Source of the DNA: Planctomycetales bacterium
GTDB taxonomy: Bacteria; Planctomycetota; SZUA-567
Direction of reading: 5' to 3'
Assembly: GCA_025997475.1 (NCBI GenBank)
Contig: BNUQ01000064.1
Location: 1-9,487 of the forward strand
Length of the DNA: 9,487 nt
A program made the translations under genes and the position numbers. This document shows, piece by piece, positions 1-8,200 of the stretch. A model generated the notes under the pieces. It made no database searches. It saw only the letters and a program-made list of their open reading frames with translations, and was not told where the DNA came from. Every line of letters starts with the position of its first letter. The first letter of the stretch is position 1.

Positions 1-1350
1 ATTTGATTGAATACTAGAATGTGATTGAGTATTTCCATTATAAAATGTGTATGAATATGGTGTTTGACCTCCTATTGGAAGAATTTGTATTTTCCCATCA
101 TTTCCATCATAACAAGAAATATCATCTTTTAACACATTGATTTCCAATTCATTAGGCTCTACTATTGAAAAGTTTGCCGCTGTCGTACAACCTAAAATAT
201 CTGTAACGACAACAGAATAATTTCCTGCTGGAATATTGTTTAAATTTTCACCTAATCGGTTATTGTTCCAAATATATGAAAATCCACCTGCACCTCCATT
301 AGCAAGCACATGTAAAGCTGCCGAAACATCACCATTACAAATAATCGGATTTGTTTGTGTAATTTCAACTTCAATAGGAAGTGGTTCATCAATATTTTGA
401 GTAGTTGTAGCTGGACAATTATTAGCATCTTTTACAACAAAAGTATTCAAACCTGCTGAACTTTCAATATTTCCTACACCTGTATATGGCTGTATTCCAC
501 CTGCTGCCGTAACTAAAATGGTAGCATTTTCTCCTGCACACTCAATTTGTTGTAAAATAAAGGAAGTTGCTGTAAGTTGTGAAGGTTGTGAAATCAAAGT
601 ATTAGATGCTGATACACAAGCATTTTCGTCTGTAACATAATAATTATAATTTCCAGCAGTAACTGCATAATTACCAATTCCTGAGTAAGGAGATGTCCCT
701 CCTACTGCTGAAACCGAAATTATCGCTTCTTCACCAAAACAATTTATTGGTTTAATAATTTCTATATTTGATTGTAATTCAGTAGGTTCTGTAATTAATA
801 ATGGCGTAGTATTAGAAATACATCCATTATTATCTGCAACAAAATAAGTATAACTACCTGCAAACTCCGAAAAAGTTCCAACGCCTTGATATGGAGTAGT
901 TCCTCCTGTTGCCGACACTTGAATTGTTGCTGATAAGCCATAACATTTTATTTGCGAAGTAATTGCAGAAGTTGCGATTAATTGAGCAGGGGAATTTACG
1001 GTTATTTCAGAAATTGCTACACAACCTTTTGCATCAGTAATTGTAAATAAATAAGTTCCTGCATTAACATCGAAATTTCCTATTCCTGAATATGGAGCTG
1101 TGCCTCCTGTCGCTGAAACCGCTACTGTTGCTTTGTTTCCAAAACATAAAATTGGTTGTATAATTTCCACATTAGCAACTAATTGCGCTGGTTCTGAAAA
1201 CAAAATATCACCTGTATTTATACTACAACCTCCGTCATCGAAAATTGTAAAATTATGAGTTCCAGCTGAAACATTATATATTCCTGTTCCAATATATGGT
1301 TGTGTTCCGCCATAAGCCGTTACTGCAATGGTAGTACTTCCACCGAAACA
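1..1350 (-). repeat. SprB-like protein repeats, six complete plus one partial, ~200-bp period
   Basis: Minus-strand translation shows units spaced ~66 residues apart, each beginning with a Cys motif (HCFGG, LCFGN, KCYGL, NCFGE, ECAGE, ICNGD, SCYDG), then a GGT.PY motif, then AGTY.F.ITD..GC. Examples are SATGGTAPYSGIGNFDVNAG and SATGGTTPYQGVGTFSEFAG. The Cys motifs fall near 1347, 1147, 947, 747, 540, 345 and 112. This matches the SprB repeat family of gliding and surface adhesins in Bacteroidota. The first five units are a short form (PYSGIG or PYQGVG where the family usually has PYTYSWSNG); unit 6 has the longer form (FSYIWNNNRLGENLNNIPAG). The last unit is cut by the window edge. Confidence 0.78.
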
Positions 1351-1923
1351 ATGTATGTTTCCTGCAAGATAATTTAATTGCAACGGCGAAGCCTGATCTA
1401 TCAAAACGCTTGTTGAAGCAGTACAACCATTATACGCATCTGTTACGATTACTTAGTAAACTCCGGGTACAGATATTGAAATTGTTTGATTTGTTCCAAA
1501 ATCTCCGTTCCATAAATATGAACCACCACCAAAAGCAGTAAGCTCTATTGTAGAATAATTACAATTTAAAGTTGTTGTTGGAGAATAAATACCAAGTATT
1601 GGAGGAGTTATATTTTGCGTAATTATAATACTTTCAACACTTGTAGAGCTTGAAAAACAGCCATTTGCACCAATTGCTGTTACTGTATAAGTGTTTGGTT
1701 GTGAGACAGTTATAGAATTTGAAGTTTCACCTGTACTCCATAAATAAGTAACACCACCCGAAACGGTTAAAGTAATTGAAGTAATATCACAAGTTAGTTC
1801 ATTTGCAGAATTATCGCTTGAAATTAATACGTTTGAAGGAGTTGAAATATCTTGTGTAATTTCGTGGTCAGAACTTGCTGTACAACCGTTTGCGGGTGTT
1901 GTTACTGTTACAGAATAAATTCC
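1..1923 (-). pseudogene. Downstream remainder of the same gene: Ig-like and SprB-like repeats, broken twice, 3' end outside window
   Basis: Reading on from the 1-nt deletion in the frame whose codons have their low coordinate at 1, 4, 7..., translation is open to 1456, meets TAA at 1453-1455 where the repeats have Y-S-V or Y-T-V, and is open again to position 1. The first stretch gives two more Ig-like repeats (ELTCDITSITLTVSGG, then YLWSTGETSNSITVSQ) and a more diverged one (LNCNYSTIELTAFGGGSYLW). After the TAA come SprB-like repeats. With both lesions ignored, start to window edge is 1,199 codons in phase, so this is one gene and not two. The TAA could be a single C-to-A change in TCA. The gene may be truly decayed, or the sequence may carry errors; two lesions within 470 bp in otherwise well-kept coding sequence, in a window with a suspicious join elsewhere, leave both open. 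Programmed frameshifting is unlikely: the deletion site has no slippery run. Confidence 0.8.
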
Positions 1924-2491
1924 GGAGTTGTTACATTTATGTTTGATGTAATTTCAGAAATATTCCACAAATAATTTCCGCCACCTGTTGCTGTTAATTC
2001 AATTGTCGGTTCATAACAAGTTAATTCTGTTATCAAACTTGAAATATTTACCGTTGGAGGAGTTATATTTTGCGTAATTACAATACTTTCAACACTTGTA
2101 GAACTTGAATAACATCCATTTGCACCAATTGCAGTTACAGTGTAAGTGTCTGGTTGTGAGATAGTTATAGAGTTTGTAATTTCACCGGTACTCCATAAAT
2201 ATGTAGTACCACCACTTGCGGTTAATGTTATTGATGTTGTTGAACAAGTTAATTCGTTATTTGCATCATCACTTGTAATTGAAACATCAGAGGGAGATGA
2301 AATATCTTGTGTAATTTCGTAGTCAGTAGTTGCTGTACAACCGTTTGCTGGTGTTGTTACTGTTACAGAATAAATTCCTGGAGTTGTTACATTTATGTTT
2401 GATGTCGTTTCAGAAGTATTCCATAAATAACTTCCGCCACCTGTTGCAATTAATTCAATTGTCGGTTCATAACAAGTTAATTCTGTCGAAT
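1601..2491 (-). repeat. Tandem duplication of a 456-bp (152-codon) pair of Ig-like repeats
   Basis: Two adjacent copies begin at 1601 and 2056 on the plus strand, both opening GGAGGAGTTATATTTTGCGT, and stay closely similar to about 2035 and 2491. The offset is 455 left of position 1923 and 456 right of it, which places the missing base exactly. In protein terms each unit holds one A-type domain (ELTCYEPTIEL..., starting at residues 372 and 524) and one B-type domain (ELTCSTTSITL...). A third, more diverged A-like domain follows at ~1380-1600. High similarity between copies indicates recent duplication within the gene, and it is a place where assemblies collapse or misjoin. Confidence 0.88.
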
Positions 2492-3596
2492 TACTTGTGA
2501 TAAATACATTTGGATAAACAATTTCAGCATCAATAGTAATAGAATGAATTTCAATTTTGTTACATAAGTTACTTGTAATTGTAACCGTGTAAGTTCCGTG
2601 TTGAGTTACCGTATTTTGAGCTTGATTTGGATACAAGCCACCACTCCATTGGTAGGTATTTCCACCATAAGCCAATAAATCAATTGCCGAATTGTAACAA
2701 TCTAATGTTGTGATTGAATCCATACCAGCATTTGCACCTAATCCATCAGTGATAGAATAAACTCCACCCTGATCTTGAATAATAAAACTACCTGTTTCCA
2801 AAAATACGGCAGAATCGTATTTATCGTCTCCTGCATCGCCAACCGCTATTTTTATGTGATAAGTTTGTCCGACAATAACATTAGCTGTCGCAGTAAGAAT
2901 TATAGAGGCGCCATCAAATTGAATTGAATTTCCATAAGTTAATCCTGTTGCTCCAGTACTTGGAGAAAGTGCTCCAACGTAATAACCTTGCGGATAAAGT
3001 CCTGAATTATAAATATTAGTGATAGTCGCAGGAAGTCCATTTGGCAATTCAGCAATAATTATCGCATTATTTGTAAAAGAACCTGAAATTCCACCTGGAG
3101 ATGAAATTCCGGGTCCTGAAAGGAAAAATCCAAAAGCATCATTATACTGAGAATTTGCATATTCAGGAAACTCTTCCGAAGCAAAAATATATCTAAACGA
3201 AATTGGAGAAATACTTGGAGTAAAATCAAACTCGATTTTTGCTACATCTTTAATTTGATATCCTGCGAGCATTTGTAAATCTGCGTCTGTAACTCCACAA
3301 GTAATTCCACTCGACATATTTGGTACATTATCGGGACCAGGCGCACCTGTATATCCTCCTGTTGTTAATAAAATTCCAGTTTGAAAAGGAAATGCCGAAC
3401 CATGTTGATTAAAATATGAAATTTTACTAGTACAATTCGGTGTTGTAATATTACTAATAACATTTGAGTTACAAACTGCTATCAATGTGTCGTTTATCAA
3501 TGTCTGTAAAGGAACATTTGCTACTGTAATGTATGGCTGACAATAAATCAAGCTAATATTTATTAAAAATACCGCTAAAGCTAAAAATTTTTTCAT
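1908..3596 (-). CDS. Choice-of-anchor L / Ig-like repeat surface protein, N-terminal part (frameshifted)
   Basis: This is the readable 5' part (562 codons) of a giant secreted adhesin-like protein. Residues 1-20 form a signal peptide (MKK, hydrophobic core, ending IYCQ). Residues ~25-275 are a choice-of-anchor L domain, shown by the hallmark SEEFPEYANSQYNDAFGFF (from residue 140), the preceding GILLTTG, and the later IKIAVGDAGDDKYDSAVFLE. Residues ~285 onward are Ig/PKD-like repeats with the pattern LTC...GG..YLW...G.YTVT. Proteins of this architecture are exported in Bacteroidota, usually through the type IX system; the C-terminus that would show this lies outside the window. The start is ATG in an A/T-rich context without Shine-Dalgarno, as is normal for the phylum. 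The stop at 1908-1910 is not genuine: the last five residues (PEFIL) replace the PGIYS of the preceding repeat because one base is missing near 1923, and coding similarity continues in another frame. Confidence 0.88.
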   Translation of the reverse strand: MKKFLALAVFLINISLIYCQPYITVANVPLQTLINDTLIAVCNSNVISNITTPNCTSKISYFNQHGSAFPFQTGILLTTGGYTGAPGPDNVPNMSSGITCGVTDADLQMLAGYQIKDVAKIEFDFTPSISPISFRYIFASEEFPEYANSQYNDAFGFFLSGPGISSPGGISGSFTNNAIIIAELPNGLPATITNIYNSGLYPQGYYVGALSPSTGATGLTYGNSIQFDGASIILTATANVIVGQTYHIKIAVGDAGDDKYDSAVFLETGSFIIQDQGGVYSITDGLGANAGMDSITTLDCYNSAIDLLAYGGNTYQWSGGLYPNQAQNTVTQHGTYTVTITSNLCNKIEIHSITIDAEIVYPNVFITSNSTELTCYEPTIELIATGGGSYLWNTSETTSNINVTTPGIYSVTVTTPANGCTATTDYEITQDISSPSDVSITSDDANNELTCSTTSITLTASGGTTYLWSTGEITNSITISQPDTYTVTAIGANGCYSSSTSVESIVITQNITPPTVNISSLITELTCYEPTIELTATGGGNYLWNISEITSNINVTTPEFIL

Positions 3597-4442
3597 CTAT
3601 ATAGTGTTTTTAAGTTATTATTTGTATCTTGTTCACTCTTTAAAAAGTATTGCAATTTATTGAAATAAAAAATTGGTATTTTCCTCTTTTTTTCTTTTTT
3701 TTGAAATATTTTTTTCATTATTTATATATTTTTCTTAAAAAATTAATATTTTATCCTTATTATTTTTTCAAAAAACCAAAAATTTAGTTTATCCAAACGC
3801 TACTTATCGTATTGAAAAGTTGCAAAATTTACTTTTTTAAATTTTTAAATATTAAAACTTTTAGTTAAAAGACAAAATATTTTAGAGTAAATTTATTTTT
3901 CAAGATTATTAAATTCAAGTTTTTTAACATTCTTTCTAAAAATTTTTACAAAAATAATACCATTTTAAAAAAAACAACTTTTTTTGCAAATAAAATGCAA
4001 ATTAATAATAATTAATAGCTAAATTATGTAGAAGAATTCTAAAAAATTAACCAAAATTTTAGTAAAAAATAAGGAAATAATAATTATATATCGTTGTTTG
4101 TCTGATATATATAAATATATACAACAAAATTGAAATTAAATGAAGAGAATAAAAAAATAAAAAAACTGTAAATAAACATAAAAAAGTAATAGATTTAACA
4201 ATTAAAACAAAATAATATCTAAATAATTGTATGTTATTATAAAAATTAAATTAGTAAAAAATAAAATAAATGTAAAATAAGTAGTATTTTTTAATAATAA
4301 GTCTTAAAATCGATAAAAACGATTTTAACATTTTGTATAAATTTCAAATGTAGGTAAAGAATAAAAATTTTAAACGCTAAATTACTGTTTATCAGCAAAT
4401 TAAAAATATAAGTATAAATAATTTTAAAAATAATAAAATTTT
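3597..4442. other. Extremely AT-rich non-coding spacer
   Basis: This is nearly pure A/T with long A and T runs, and I see no plausible gene in any frame: short open stretches here have Lys/Ile/Phe/Asn-only composition expected from base composition alone. It must contain the promoter of the minus-strand gene starting at 3596. The nearest match is a TACTTTTT on the minus strand (3642-3649), seven of eight consensus positions, but no TTTG lies at the right distance, so I do not call a promoter. The only clear structure is the hairpin listed at 4304-4328. Confidence 0.7.
4304..4328. repeat. Perfect 9-bp inverted repeat with 7-nt loop
   Basis: TTAAAATCG, loop ATAAAAA, CGATTTTAA. It has the only CG-containing palindrome in this AT-rich spacer. 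There is no T-tract directly after it on either strand long enough to call a terminator, so its role is unknown; it may be chance in such biased sequence. Confidence 0.4.
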
Positions 4443-4474
4443 TTTGGAAAATAAAAAAAAAGATAGTAATTTTG
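4443..4474 (+). promoter_or_regulatory. Bacteroidota-type promoter of tRNA-Phe
   Basis: TTTG at 4443-4446, a 20-bp spacer, then TAATTTTG at 4467-4474, which matches TAnnTTTG exactly. This is the -33/-7 consensus for the primary sigma factor of Bacteroidota. Transcription would start near 4480, about a dozen bases before the tRNA, a sensible leader length. Confidence 0.7.
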
Positions 4475-4492
4475 TACTCCAAAATAAACGTT

Positions 4493-4565
4493 GGTACCTT
4501 AGCTCAGTCGGTAGAGCAATGGACTGAAAATCCATGTGTCCCTGGTTCGATTCCCGGAGGTACCA
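4493..4565 (+). tRNA. tRNA-Phe (anticodon GAA)
   Basis: 73-nt cloverleaf. The acceptor stem GGTACCT (4493-4499) pairs with AGGTACC (4558-4564), with discriminator A at 4565. The D stem is GCTC/GAGC (4502-4505/4514-4517), with loop GG at 4510-4511. The anticodon stem is ATGGA/TCCAT around loop CTGAAAA (4524-4530), anticodon GAA at 4526-4528. The variable region is GTGTC. The T arm is CCTGG-TTCGATT-CCCGG. CCA is not encoded: the sequence after the discriminator is CAAAA, so CCA must be added by nucleotidyltransferase. One oddity is that the middle T-stem pair is T4543 against C4555, a mismatch. The gene stands alone with its own promoter and terminator. Confidence 0.96.
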
Positions 4566-4566
4566 C

Positions 4567-4601
4567 AAAAGCAAAGAGAAAATCTTTGCTTTTTCTTTTT
4601 T
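4567..4601 (+). terminator. Rho-independent terminator after tRNA-Phe
   Basis: AAAAGCAAAGA (4567-4577), loop GAAAA, and TCTTTGCTTTT (4583-4593) form an 11-bp perfect stem starting two bases after the mature tRNA end, followed by a T-rich tract TCTTTTTT to 4601. Only two G-C pairs, so the stem is weak, but position and T-tract fit. Confidence 0.75.
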
Positions 4602-4652
4602 ATAGAAAATACAAAAAAAAGGGACAAGTAAGCAATACTATATGTCTCGTGT

Positions 4653-4673
4653 CTTGATACTTGATACTTGATA
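4653..4673 (+). repeat. Heptanucleotide tandem repeat CTTGATA x3
   Basis: Three exact copies of CTTGATA, followed by CTTTTTT. The same unit reappears five times at 4917-4951, each array preceded by a short GT/AG context (GTGT or TTAGT). Confidence 0.9.
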
Positions 4674-4807
4674 CTTTTTTGGAACAAAATTTGTAGGTAT
4701 TTATATTAACGACTTTACAAAAAAATCCATAAAACACCCATCAGTTTGCCTGCGTTTGCGAAACTTTTACTTTGAAAGCTACAACTTAATTTTGTTTGTT
4801 ACATATT

Positions 4808-4825
4808 TTGTCCCCAACGGGACAA
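4808..4825. repeat. GC-containing hairpin TTGTCCC-CAAC-GGGACAA
   Basis: Perfect 7-bp stem with a CAAC tetraloop, standing out in an AT-rich spacer and abutting the CCCTTCA heptamer array. There is no T-tract after it, so it is not an intrinsic terminator for the plus strand. GGGACAA also occurs alone at 4621-4627. It may be part of a dispersed intergenic repeat. Confidence 0.55.
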
Positions 4826-4860
4826 CCCTTCACCCTTTACCTTTCACCCTTCACCTTTTA
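4826..4860 (+). repeat. Degenerate heptanucleotide array, CCCTTCA type, five copies
   Basis: Units CCCTTCA, CCCTTTA, CCTTTCA, CCCTTCA, CCTTTTA follow without gaps. Two-copy versions lie at 4883-4896 (CCTTTCA CGCTTCA) and 4978-4991 (CCTTTCA CCCTTCA). The period is the same (7) as the CTTGATA arrays interleaved with them. Confidence 0.85.
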
Positions 4861-4882
4861 TCCCTTGAATTACTCCAATGTG

Positions 4883-4896
4883 CCTTTCACGCTTCA
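4883..4896 (+). repeat. Two-copy CCCTTCA-type heptamer
   Basis: CCTTTCA then CGCTTCA, followed by CGTAAATTACTCAAAT; the AATTACTC string recurs at 4868-4875 and 4962-4969 as a spacer between heptamer blocks. Confidence 0.6.
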
Positions 4897-4916
4897 CGTA
4901 AATTACTCAAATTAGT

Positions 4917-4951
4917 CTTGATACTTGATACTTGATACTTGATACTTGATA
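4917..4951 (+). repeat. Heptanucleotide tandem repeat CTTGATA x5
   Basis: Five exact consecutive copies of CTTGATA, the longer of two such arrays. Exact identity of the copies points to recent slippage expansion, so copy number may vary between strains. Confidence 0.92.
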
Positions 4952-4977
4952 CTCCACTCATAATTACTCAAATGCAA

Positions 4978-4991
4978 CCTTTCACCCTTCA
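4978..4991 (+). repeat. Two-copy CCCTTCA-type heptamer
   Basis: CCTTTCA then CCCTTCA, followed by CCCCCTG. It is the last member of the heptamer cluster before the AT-rich leader of the next gene. Confidence 0.6.
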
Positions 4992-5129
4992 CCCCCTGAA
5001 TTTCTCATTTCCCTTTCGTGCTTACACAAACAATGATAAAGTTTCGCATTAATTTAGTTGTACAAATTTTAGGAATTATTAAAAAAAAATTAAATAATTC
5101 ATTAATATTAATCAAATATAAAAAAATAT

Positions 5130-5160
5130 TTTGAAATAAGTAAAAAAAGTAGTAATTTTA
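5130..5160 (+). promoter_or_regulatory. Candidate promoter of the beta-helix protein gene
   Basis: TTTG at 5130-5133, 19-bp spacer, TAATTTTA at 5153-5160, one mismatch to TAnnTTTG. The preceding AAAAAAAGTAG resembles the AAAAAAAAGATAG before the tRNA-Phe -7 element. It predicts a 5' leader of about 45-50 nt. In such AT-rich sequence a near match can arise by chance. Confidence 0.5.
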
Positions 5161-5214
5161 AAAAATATTTTAAATAAACTATTAATTATCAATCAATAAC
5201 AAAAAGATTGTTAA

Positions 5215-8200
5215 ATGAAAACGCGAATATTAACAATAATTTTAATAATAATATTTATCTCAAATGGGAAATATCTTTTCTCACAAGTAACGAGATATGT
5301 ATCAAATGATGGTGTTACAACAAGCATTGACGCTACGAATGCCACCTCATGGGCGACTGCCTGTAACGATTTACAAGCAGTGATAGACGTTTCTACGGCA
5401 GGCGATTCCATCTTTGTGAGATATGGATTTTATAGACCAACACACAGTTCAAATAATTGGTCGGAATTGACGCCAACTGGTGTAAATGCAAATTTATTAG
5501 ATAGAGAAAATTCATTTTTACTAAAAACTGGCGTAAAAATTTTCGGAGGATTTATGGGTACAGAAACAAATATCAGCGAGCGCATTCTAAACCTTAATTT
5601 AAGTAGCATTCTCACTGGCGACATCGACAACGACAACGAATTATATAATAATTCATATCATATTGTAATTTCTGTTGGAAACGATTCAAACACAATTTTA
5701 GACGGATTTACAATAAAAGACGGAAATTCCAATGGCTCCAGTTTTGTATTCGTAAATGGCGTTGCAGTTGCAAGAAATCAAGGTGCAGGAATAATATCAA
5801 TAAATTCAACTACAATATACAGAAATCTACAAATCGAAAGAAATTCATCATCAAATACTGGTGGCGGAATGTCAAATCTCACAAACTCTAACATTACAAT
5901 TATTAATAGTATTATTTCTGGGAATTATGCAAATAATGGTTCAGTAATGCTAAATAATTCATCATCACCTATAATTATCAATGTTACAATAAGCGGAAAT
6001 TTAAAGGGAAACGCAGATGGAGGTTGCATTTTAAATTATCTTGGCTCTTCACCTGAAATTTATAATTCAATAATCTGGGATAATAGTACTCCAAATATTG
6101 AAGATAATTCAGGTTCAAATACAGAGTGTTATTATTCGTTAGTTGAAGGCATAGATTTAACTTCTTCTTTTGGTTTAGACGGGACAAATCCTTTAAACGC
6201 ACCTCAATTTTATGGAGTACTATTGCCTACCGAAGCTCCAAGTAGTTTGGGTCATTTTATACTCAAATTGACAAGTCCTTGTATCAATGCAGGAAATAAT
6301 TCTTATAATTCTTCAAATTACGACATTATTAGTACGCCAAGAATAAAAAAAGGCATAATAGATTTAGGTGCTTATGAAAGCACAATTCCAAGTCCAAATT
6401 CTGAAGGAATATTATTTGTAAAAGAAGACGGACAAGGGCAAGCCGATGGGAGTTCGTGGGCAGATGCGTATCCAAATTTAGCCGACCCACTTTTTGTAGC
6501 AAACACAGATAATACAATAACACAAATTTGGGTCGCAACAGGAACCTATTACCCAGAATATTTAATGGGAACAGCGAGTTCGGATAGGGAAAAAGCATTT
6601 GTTTTAGTTCCTGACCTTAAAATTTATGGAGGTTTTATTGGCACCGAAAACGCTATCGAAGACAGAAATATAACGGGAAACGACATGAATAATGTTTCAC
6701 AAACAATTTTGTCGGGCAATATTGAAAATTATGAAACAAATACCAACTTTTGTTATCATGTGGTCGTGAGTAGTGGAAATGTTGGAACAGCCACATTAGA
6801 CGGTTTCACAATTACAGAAGGAAATTCTGATTCGCCATCATCATTTTCATTAAATGGGAACCAAATTAACAATAATTATGGAGCAGGAATTTCAAACATA
6901 AACTCCGCCCCTACTTATACTAATTTAATAATTTCAGATAATTATTCAAGCAATGCAGCAGGAATTTATAATTATCAATCTCTGAGTATCAAATTTGAAA
7001 ATATTATTTTGAATAATAATTCAGCAACAGCAAATGGTGGCGGAATTTATAACGAATCTTCAATAGCTACTTTCACAAACATCTTATTATCAAACAATTC
7101 GGCAACAAATGGAGGCGCTATTTACAATAAAGCCTCTTCCTGTATTTTTACAAATAATACGATGGCAAAAAATACCGCAACAAACGGAGGAGCTTTATAT
7201 AATTATTCGGGCACTACTACGATAAATAATTCAGTAATTTGGGGCAATCTCAATAATAATGTTTATACAAATACCGGAACTATAAATTATAATTATTCGT
7301 TAATAGAAAATCTAAATCCGCCATCCGAACAAGGAAATCTAAATGGACTAACGACCTCGCCCCTATTTGTCGATTTTACAAACAATGATTTTCAATTAAC
7401 CCCTTGTAGCTCATTAATAAATGCTGGTTCAAATCAAGATTATTTAAACGTTTGCGACTCGCCAGTATTTATCTACGAAACCGATATTTTAGGAAACCCA
7501 CGTTTGATAAATTCAACAATAGATATTGGAGTTTATGAATGCTCGTTATCACCACCAACAATAACTATTCATTCAAATCATAACATTTGTCTCGGAGACA
7601 GTGTGGCTTTATTTGAATTTACTGGAAATGCTCCTTGGTCGGTAACTTATAACGATGGAACATCAAATCAAACTATTTCAAATATTTTGGTTTCACCTTA
7701 TTATTATACTTTCAACAATGTTGGCACATCTCACTTTGAATTAATCAGTTTTAGCGACAACGATTGCACAATAAGCTCAATTTCAGGAGTTTGTGAAATA
7801 ACAACATATCCACTTCCAAACGTAACACTAGCAACTTCGCAAAATATTTGTCAAAACGATACTATAATTTTATTTAATTTCAGTGGAACTCAACCATGGA
7901 CTTTGACCTACAACTTAAATTCTATAAATCAAACAATTTCAAATTACACTGAAAACGATTATTATTTTTCGGAAACTAATAGCGGAATTTACAATTTTGA
8001 GTTAATAGAAATATCCGATAATAATTGTAGCAACATTATTTCCAATAATACAGAAATTACAGTAAAAGCGTTGCCAAACCTATCAATTGCAAATTCACAA
8101 AATGTTTGCTCCGAAGCAAATATCGAATTATTTAATTTTTCTGGCGAGCAACCTTGGGCAGTTACATATTATGACGGAACTGAAACTCAAACGATTTCAA

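Noticed and set aside
1905..1925. Programmed ribosomal frameshift in the left-hand gene
   Set aside because: There is no slippery heptamer or downstream structure at the site, the sister repeat has the intact base, and a second break (TAA at 1453-1455) would still stop translation.
4081..4130. Possible hairpin GTTGT...ACAAC with TATATA interior
   Set aside because: Only five pairs outside TA-rich sequence that can fold in many ways; not distinguishable from chance.
4291..4687. Several 60-63 codon open frames on both strands around the tRNA
   Set aside because: They overlap the tRNA and AT-rich spacer, have composition dictated by A/T runs, and carry no recognisable domain or start context.
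4653..4991. CRISPR array
   Set aside because: Repeats are 7-bp head-to-tail units without unique spacers, and no cas gene is present.
5211..6598. Minus-strand open frames of 66-89 codons inside the beta-helix gene
   Set aside because: They are antisense shadows of a long gene with clear domain content on the plus strand.
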